The notes beneath the pieces were generated by a model. That model did not search any database and was not told the DNA's origin. It saw nothing but the letters and a program-made list of their open reading frames with translations. A program made the translations under genes and the position numbers. A stretch of DNA of 64,000 nt from Pterobdella sp. o SKG-2022 (lineage: Eukaryota > Annelida > Clitellata > Hirudinida > Piscicolidae). Shown here piece after piece: positions 56,869 through 64,000 of the stretch; the stretch's first letter is position 1, and every line of letters starts with the position of its first letter. The stretch is taken from NCBI GenBank assembly GCA_964035795.1, contig OZ038320.1, positions 9,136,671-9,200,670 of the forward strand, read 5' to 3'.

Positions 56869-59800
56869 TCAATGTGAAATGAGCCTGAAAACTTCTTCCA
56901 TCATATCTGATGCTATTTCCCCAGAAGCTTCCTGTTTGAAATTTCAAGCTTAAATTATATTAAAACAACTTAACTAACTTATTCAATACTTAACTTTACT
57001 AATTTGATTATTTTATTGATTTTTTGAAATGCACTTTCGAGAATAACTCTAAATACTTATACACCTTCCAAAGTTGAACCACTTCTTCACAAGCTTTCCT
57101 ATTGCTTTCTGCCCTTTCTTCCACATCATCCAACACACCATCCATAACGCCAACAACTTCTCCAAGCTTCCTCCAATTATCTCCAACCGCCTCTAGGAAC
57201 TCTTCTATATCCTTGAACTCCCTATCACTGGTTGCTTGGGAACTTGGAGAAGTCTGTTGGGAAACTTGAGCCTTGTTCTCCTGTTTTGGGCTTTCCACCA
57301 CACCATTGTTTTTCACGCTTGGGAGTTCCTTCTCCATGCGAGACATGACACATTCCAAGTACTGAGGTACTGTGTTTATACCTTTACTCTGTTTTTAATT
57401 TATATTCATTTAATTAATTCAGAAATTTTACGCTTAAAAACAACTTGTTTGAAAGAAAGCCTTGATAATTTTCAAAATGTACTCCACAAAATCTCTTAGC
57501 AATGAATGGTTAATTTTCAAAAACACACTTGATTGGCATGGAAGAAGGAGGAGGAAGATCTTGATAGTAATCTCATGGCTTTCCATGCAAACACTGGATC
57601 ATTCACCAACCTTGTTTGTGAAGCCGATAACATAAAGTTAACATTTATCAAAACAATATACACAATTTCCGATATGAATATAAAATGGAAAAAATAATAT
57701 GAGTTTTGAAGCCTAAATTAATAGTGTAAATCAAAATTTTACAAAGAATTTAACTAAAAACACATAAGATGTTTCTAAAGTAAATCAACCCTTAAGTCCC
57801 CCCTCATCGGGGTTTTGGTTGCGTTATTGATAGGTTTCAAGAGACACTACTGCATGTCTCTATAGCATCTATTAAATCAAGACTCACTTGTAAGCATCCT
57901 CGATGCCATTGGCAGGGTCCATCTGAATGATGGCTTCTTCAAGAAACTCCCCTGGCTCCTTCTGGAAGTTTCTGCACCATGAATATAAAACACTTATAAT
58001 AAGACATTAATACCTTTAACAAATACAAAAAAAGACAAAAATTTTACGTGTGTTGATCAGATTTTCAAAAAACTATACGTTAATATAGTTAAATACAGAA
58101 ACCTAACTAGTAAGGGAAAGTAAAAATATACCACCATCATCGTTTTACGCCCATTTCCATGCTAGCATGGGTTGGACTACACATATTGATACCATCCGAG
58201 TGATCTCACCTGTTAGAACCCCTACAAGCCTTCTGATTATCAGGACATAAGTTCCACAAGCGAGTGAGTTCTGGGTTGCCCATCTTAACCACCTTGCATC
58301 ATGTTAGTAAATCATTGAAACTTTTGCAAGTACTTGTAATTTTATATGCAATACTTACATAGCCATCTTGTTACAATATTTGGAGAATTATTTTCATTTA
58401 ACTTTTTAGAGACATCCTAATGTACTTATAAGCAATATCAACAGTTTTCAACGTCAATTTATGGAAAAAAATTAGTACATTTATTGAGCAAAAAATAGCT
58501 ACAATTTTCGATAAGTTTAGCCTTATCATAAAACATTCATTGAACCAATAGATTTTAGTTTTTGATGTTATCTAAGATTTAACAACATTTTTATATTTCA
58601 TTCACAATAGTCTTGCAAGACTCGATAAGATATACACATGTGATTAAAACCATGCATCTGATGAGTCACCTTTCTACTGGAATTCATGTCGTCTCCCAGA
58701 CTTCGTCTCTTCTTTCTGTTACATTGGAATATCAACATAAATTAAAATGAAAATCCTTTGTAGCTAAAACCAACAGAAACAAGCTAAAAGATCACTTTTT
58801 GATGACTGAGTGTGTATCCTCCTCCTTCCTTATGAAACTTACACAGCATTCGTTCTTCCATTTGTTCCAGTTCTCTTCTCTTGCCAATACATGCTTCAGT
58901 GATTGAACATTAAAGTTTTGCAAGAAAACAATATAAATGATTGTAAAATATAAAAATGTATTCTAAAAAACTGCCTGATATATAAAGAATTCTTCATTTT
59001 GAAAATGCATAAACAAATAGAAACATATTTATATGAAGATCGATAACACACCTTGACAACATTGAGAAAGTCTTCACCATTGCTCGGTGTCTCAACTATC
59101 AAGTCATACACCTGAGGTGATGTAAGCACCAATGTGAGAACTTAATTTTTTTAAATATTGTATATAAGATAGATAACAAGATTTTAAATCCGGTTTTATC
59201 CTCAATATACTCCATTAAAAAACCTTTATGAATGAATCATAATCTGCGCTCTGACAAACCATCTAAACTCATGCTATGAGACAAAACAGGTTGAACGAAT
59301 AACAATGATAATTATATTTATATAGTAAAAGTATACCTTTTCTGTGGTCGCTTTTATCCAATTTGATTGTTCTTCCGTTAATATGTGGTGAGCCCTGTAC
59401 AGTAAAAATTAATTTACCTAAAATCACCCGAACCAAGTAAACGAACGCAAAAAAATGATGATAAAAACTATGAATAAAAGTAAAATTTTTTGTGAAACAA
59501 AGTATAACAATATAGATACTCAGAGTAGATTTATTAAAATTGATAATCAGCATTTAGCATTAAGATAAAGTACATACTGCTTGAACTTGACAGATGAAGT
59601 GAGATACTGGAAGATGACGAGGTGCTGGAGTAGGATGTACCTTGCAATACCAATTAAAAGTTTAAACTATGTGGATTAACATGGATAACCATGCTATTAT
59701 AGTGGTGCTGAAGTCTCAAGGGCTTATGATTGCTATATGGTACTACTTTTCAATTTCATAAATGAAAACTTATATTTGAAAATAAATTTGGAGATAATGT

Positions 59801-62800
59801 TGAAATCTATGTTTATATTTAATGCGTGTATTTGTATCGAAAAGATCCCAAAATAGAAAAAAATCACCTTCTGAAGTTGCTATCATTCAACTGCAGGTTC
59901 AACAGCTGCCATGGAATAATTATGAATAAGAAACATTCCCATACAAGGTAAAATATTCTATTTCAAAAAAAAAAGTTTACATTCTTCTCCGCTTTTATAA
60001 TACATAAATTTTAGAAAAAACTAATAAGTTATGAAGATTAATTGATTTTATATAGAAAAAAACACCTATAAATATCCAGTCAAAAAATTATTCAATTAAA
60101 CGTCACAGTTATTATCCCAAGCTCTAGATTATTATTATTAATTCAATTAGGTTATATTGTTGTACATGTCCCAGTAACTTGAGTTGACAAAAGTCGGCCT
60201 AGGTTATTGATACTATAAAAGAGTAATTTATAAAAAAGGCCATTTTATTTGGGACAAAGTTTAACAGATTGCCAGCCCAACCTAACGTCCAACTTGAAAT
60301 TATCGAATTCAAGATCCACCATTTCCATACTTGGGCAATTTGTCATTATATAAACCATAAAATCAACATGTTATCCTTTCCTCATAGACACCAATGAAGA
60401 AACCTTTTGGTTTGTGAGGTACTTGGGGAAGAATGTTTGTTGTTGTAACATGGAAGGTCGAGATGAATCAAGTTTGAAACTGTTGAAGCAAGCCAAAACA
60501 TCCTCTGCATTCTGTGTGTGTTTGAGTTATTTGAAGTGTGTGTGTTTAAAGGATGTGAAGTGTGTGGGTTTGAGTGATGTGATGTGTGTGTTTGAGTGAT
60601 GTGAAGTGTGTGTGTGTGTGAGTGATGTGAAATGTAAACAGCATGATGTCTTGTGTTTCTGCGATTTAAGTGATCTCATTTAGATTGATTTTCAAGATAG
60701 CTAATTTTTTTTTCAAAATAGAATAAGATTAAAATCATTAAATTACAAGATAATGATGATAGAAATGAAAAACCACCTGCACAAAGACTTTCCATGCAGA
60801 CCTGTCATAGCACTGTACAGGATTCCTGAAGAAATCTTGCAGACTCCAAAACCTCTTGTACAACTTGAAGTCCACTAGTTCTTCCCTGCAAAATTAAATA
60901 TAAGTTGTTTTTGAAATCCTATGCTACATGTTTGATAATATAGTGATTATTATTATACATTAAGCGTCTAACGCCATAAAGACAGGATTATAAAGATATA
61001 GGGTTTTTCAATTCAATTCAAAATCTTTGCAATTGCCTACCAAATCTTTGCAATTGACTTCCAAATCTTGGCAATTGCGCACAAAATCATAGCATTTGAT
61101 TACAAAATTTTTTCAATTGATTACCAAATTTCAAAAAAAAAATAAATTTAAGAAAAATTAAGTTTGAATATTCAAAAAATTTTGTAAAAATTTTATTTTA
61201 AAATTTAGAATCAATTTTTAAAATTGCAATAAAAAAAAAACGAAAAAATATTTTTTTTGAGGTATTTTGAGCTTTTCGCGGTATATTTCTTGATTGAATA
61301 GAAGATCTTTGCTCTATATCTTTTTTTTACTCTATATTTTTTTTTATCTCCATGGCTGAAAATAGTAAAGTCAAAACGAGCAAAAAAGCCGTTTCAGATG
61401 AGGATCGTGAAAGAATAGTCACAAAGTGCTTAGAGGGGTGCTCTGTAAAGACAATAAGCGTAGTTTTATCATTAAACTACCACACTGTCCATTGCATTGT
61501 TTCAAAATTTTTGAAATATGGAAACACAGATAGAAAAAAGACTGGTGGAAATAGAAAACCAATATTTACCCCAGAATTGAAAGAAGCTCTATTAAGAAAA
61601 GTCGATGCTCATTGCACGACAACTCTCAAACAGCTTAAAGAATGGCTAAAAATGGAGCACAGCGTAGAAGTATCAATTACTACAATTAATAGAACGCTTA
61701 AAAACTTCCATTACAGTCTTAAAAATGTTACGACTGTTCCAGAAAAAAAATATTGCACTACCACACTTGGAAAAAGATACCAATACGCTCAAGACTTCAA
61801 GCTCTTGGAGGCAAGTGTGGAAGAAAAAAACAGTATTTCTAGATGAGGTAGGGTTTAGTGTAGTAAGCCGACCTAAAAAAGGAATAAAAACACGGTACTT
61901 GTCAGAGAAAAGTTCAAAGTACCTCAAAAAAAATATATTCGGTTTTTTTTATTACAATTTTAAAAATTGATTCTAAATTTTAAAATAAAATTTTTACAAA
62001 ATTTTTTGAATATTCAAACTTAATTTTTCTTAAATTTATTTTTTTTTTGAAATTTGGTAACCAATTGAAAAAATTTTGTAATCAAATGCTATGATTTTGT
62101 GCGCAATTGCCAAGATTTGAGAGTCAATTGCAAAGATTTGGTAGGCAATTGCGAAGATTTGGAAGTCAATCGCAAAGATTTGGTAGACAATTGCAAAGAT
62201 TTTGAATTGAATTGAAAAACCCTATAATAAATGATGATGAAAGTGATCTTTATTTCATATTGGATGGCTCTAATAAGAAAATATTAGAAACATCGTGTAT
62301 TTTCTACACAAAAGATCAGCCTAGAAAATTAAAAAACTAAACTCCAAAAAAAAATGATGATCTTGAATTTTCAGAAATATAAGTGATATGAATCAAAGAC
62401 TAAAACAAAATCATAAGAAAGACTAAAAAACTTGAAAACACACAACATACTCATCGTCATTCGGAATGGAAGGCAGGGAACTGTAAGTGGTGATGTTTTC
62501 GAGGTTGAAGTCACTGGTGAGGTTCAAGCCTGGGTGGGCATCATTCCATCATGCATCTCATCATTGTAAATTTTTAAAGTTCATAGCTTTAAATGCTTTG
62601 TTTTCTCTACTACTAGGTAAAAGAACATAATTATTACTAATATTATAATTTAAACATTGTATAGTCAAAATGCAAAATGTAATGTAACGCAGTATTTATA
62701 AAGCGCTTTTTCTCATAGATCAAAGCGCTTGCTACAAATTTAAGGTAGCGAAAACACACTGTGGAACAGGTGCTAATTGTCAGCCCACGAGGGCTCGAAT

Positions 62801-63936
62801 CCGGTAACTTTAGACAATTAGTCTAATGCTCAACCATTGAGCTATAGGGGCCAACAAAAATGCTGTTATAAATTTTAACTGTTTCATGTCGATTCATTTA
62901 TTTTAAAAGCTTGTAAATCCATAAGTTAACACCATGGAAATTTAGACAATCAAATCAATTCATACCAGATTTTTCTTCAATGGAAAAAAGATGAGCAAGA
63001 AAGAGCTGAATTCGACCTGAGAAGATGGTGTTTTGAGAACGAGATAGTCTCTTGAGAAGATCTACAAAATAAATTTATATAAAGTTGAAATAATCATTCA
63101 ATATTGAGTATTGGTTATGAAATCAAAATGAATAAATAAAAGAAATGATTATATTGGAAAATGCATCATTAAAAAAGTACATAAAAATAATAATTTGACA
63201 TCAGAAACCATTGCATGTCCTAAGTAGGTAGTTCTTTCCAGCTTTATAAAAAGCTTCCTGAAAAAAAAAATTATAACCATTTAAATTCAAAAATTTTGTT
63301 CGCAAGCTGATCAAATAGCACATAATAATTGAATTAACCAACGCTTTTCCAAATAAATATATTATCTTCAAGATGGGAAAATATGACTTCGCACTGTTCT
63401 AGAGTGCTGACATCAAACATGTCAGAAAGAGTAATGAACAGAGTTTGTGACTTACAAACATCTGTATGAATATTATGATACATGAATTTATGCATTAAAA
63501 ACTTATGCTTATCTATTAATTTTTGAACAACCTTTCTGAACACAGAAAACTATCAAGTCTAGAAACTTTGTGTACTGTTCATTATTGTGTTCTGTCTTCA
63601 AATTTGATAAACTGTTTTATAATGAAATATTCACAATTATAAAAGTTACAAACCATTAATTGCTTAAATATATTTTTCAGTAGCCTTTCTATTCCAATCT
63701 TTGTTTCCTTTTCACTGTGAAAAAATATATTTAATGAAACATATATAGCATTCAAACCAAACGTATAAAATTTGTAAACAATATTTCTAAGAACATTACT
63801 TTTTTGTTGATGAGTTGTAATAATTCATCAAAACATTTGGATCAAAACTTTCAATGAGCTCCTAAAAATTTAAACAAAACATTAATTGATTTTGTACGTA
63901 ATTATAAATTAATCTTACATTAAAAGGCTCTTCCAT
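56869..63936 (-). CDS. THOC1: THO complex subunit 1 (death-domain protein)
   Basis: About 20 exons give roughly 567 residues: 63919-63936, 63800-63861, about 63650-63714, about 63343-63512, 63209-63257, 62966-63061, 62451-62529, 60777-60885, 60404-60511, 59868-59890, 59578-59640, 59337-59394, 59052-59111, 58796-58893, 58670-58715, 58210-58283, 57888-57971, 57529-57610, 57065-57361 and 56869-56931. Landmarks follow human THOC1 in order: [86 protein letters not shown] and EFLEEAI. A C-terminal death domain is carried by the 57065-57361 exon ([18 protein letters not shown]). THOC1 is the Hpr1 subunit of THO/TREX, coupling transcription with mRNA export. The first ATG is near the window edge and a further upstream exon cannot be excluded. 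The join between the third and fourth exons is the weakest. Exon 10 is only 23 bp. Confidence 0.93.
58133..58187 (+). repeat. Short dispersed repeat fragment
   Basis: The segment CATCATCGTTTTACGCCC, then CCATGCTAGCATGGGTTGGA, stands out from its surroundings by GC content and contains the palindrome CCATGCTAGCATGG. I recall closely similar strings as dispersed repeats in lophotrochozoan, especially cephalopod, genomes, but this is from memory. It lies in a THOC1 intron. Confidence 0.45.
58445..58540 (+). repeat. Single-arm copy of the alpha-type foldback repeat
   Basis: Contains TCAACGTCAATTTATG, AATAGCTACAATTTTCGATA and AGCCTTATCATAAAAC in the order of the left arm and loop at 32218-32310. 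The right arm is missing. It lies in a THOC1 intron. Confidence 0.7.
60512..60632. repeat. Minisatellite abutting a THOC1 splice acceptor
   Basis: About five units of 22-26 bp, each a GTGTGTGT run followed by TTGAGTGATGTGAA or a close variant. On the THOC1 strand it becomes a pyrimidine-rich CA array that ends directly in the ACACAG acceptor of the exon 60404-60511. Confidence 0.8.
61001..62222 (+). mobile_element. Tc1/mariner-like element with long periodic inverted repeats
   Basis: Ends are GGGTTTTTCAATTC and its inverse, flanked by TA on both sides (60999-61000 and 62223-62224), as expected for Tc1/mariner insertion. The inverted repeats are about 240-280 bp. Each begins with a series of 21 bp units of the type CAAATCTTTGCAATTGNNTNC: five on the left and seven on the right. 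The interior carries a damaged transposase gene. The element lies in the 1.5 kb THOC1 intron between 60885 and 62451. Confidence 0.92.
61352..61970 (+). pseudogene. Truncated Tc1-like transposase
   Basis: The open frame from the ATG at 61352 encodes the N-terminal helix-turn-helix DNA-binding half ([14 protein letters not shown], then [13 protein letters not shown] and [10 protein letters not shown]), and a linker with WLKMEHSV and TTINRTLK. A frame change near 61790-61840 is needed to reach VFLDEVGF, which contains the first catalytic Asp. After [19 protein letters not shown] the sequence runs straight into the right inverted repeat, so the other two catalytic acidic residues are absent. This copy cannot encode an active transposase and would be mobile only with help in trans. 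Confidence 0.88.
62678..62855 (-). mobile_element. tRNA-derived SINE, copy 2
   Basis: Read on the minus strand: GTTGGCCCCTATAGCTCAAT with an A-box-like TAGCTCAATGGTTGAGCA, a B box GGATTCGAGCCC and the body ACCTGTTCCACAG...TAGCAAGCGCTT. A TTACATTACATTT tail follows. It shares head, body and tail with the SINE at 29481-29636 but has a roughly 20 bp insertion containing a second AGCGCTTT. A short direct repeat AAAATGC on both sides may be the target duplication. It lies in the same THOC1 intron as the Tc1-like element. Confidence 0.87.
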
Positions 63937-64000
63937 TTTCGGCTTTATTTTGAGCGATAGTAAATTTATAACAACAGTGAGGGTCACAAAGTTCTAACTT

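Noticed and set aside
61001..61140. Regularly spaced short repeats that could be mistaken for a CRISPR-like array
   Set aside because: The units are contiguous 21 bp repeats without unique spacers, mirrored at the other end of a Tc1-like element in an animal genome.

Overview
The window is animal nuclear DNA: strongly AT-rich, with genes split into many short exons by GT-AG introns, metazoan core genes, and several classes of transposable element. No bacterial gene organisation, CRISPR array or organelle gene is present. I read it as an invertebrate bilaterian. A lophotrochozoan (mollusc or annelid such as a leech) is a guess from gene content and repeat style, not something the sequence proves. 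All exon joins were made by eye from splice sites, reading phase and remembered family sequences, so individual boundaries may be off by a base or two.

Layout: (1) 1-3794 has no recognisable gene. (2) 3795-19008 (+) is a large THSD1-like single-pass membrane protein gene with Ig-like, thrombospondin type 1 and CUB-like parts and a long cytoplasmic tail; its first intron carries a ~360 bp (AC)n tract. (3) 21457-26573 (-) is a complete casein kinase 1 alpha gene. (4) 27074-31690 (-) is a FAM234-like FG-GAP protein gene with a tRNA-derived SINE in an intron. (5) 32.2-38.8 kb is a transposon-rich stretch: a foldback hairpin, a 5'-truncated LINE with a 15 bp target-site duplication, a broken Penelope-like element, a decayed SAM methyltransferase and three more foldbacks. 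(6) 39096-41172 (+) is TAF7. (7) 42178-45967 (-) is type II phosphatidylinositol 4-kinase. (8) It is divergent, over 222 bp, from 46190-49351 (+), a small Ig/Cys-rich membrane protein, followed after only 86 bp by (9) 49438-51991 (+), dynactin subunit 6. (10) 52.3-56.0 kb (-) holds three tandem ShK-like six-cysteine peptide genes, each with a reading problem. (11) 56869-63936 (-) is a nearly complete THOC1 gene of about 20 exons whose introns contain a Tc1/mariner-like element with very long periodic inverted repeats, a second copy of the same SINE and a minisatellite abutting a splice acceptor.

The genes are an ordinary mix of unrelated functions: kinase signalling (CK1 alpha, PI4K2), transcription and mRNA export (TAF7, THOC1), dynein transport (DCTN6) and adhesion or secreted proteins. 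They do not form one pathway. The most unusual material is the foldback superfamily with a shared inner core, the periodic inverted repeats of the Tc1-like element, the ShK-like cluster, and single-base frame breaks in several otherwise well-formed genes, which may be assembly errors or real decay.
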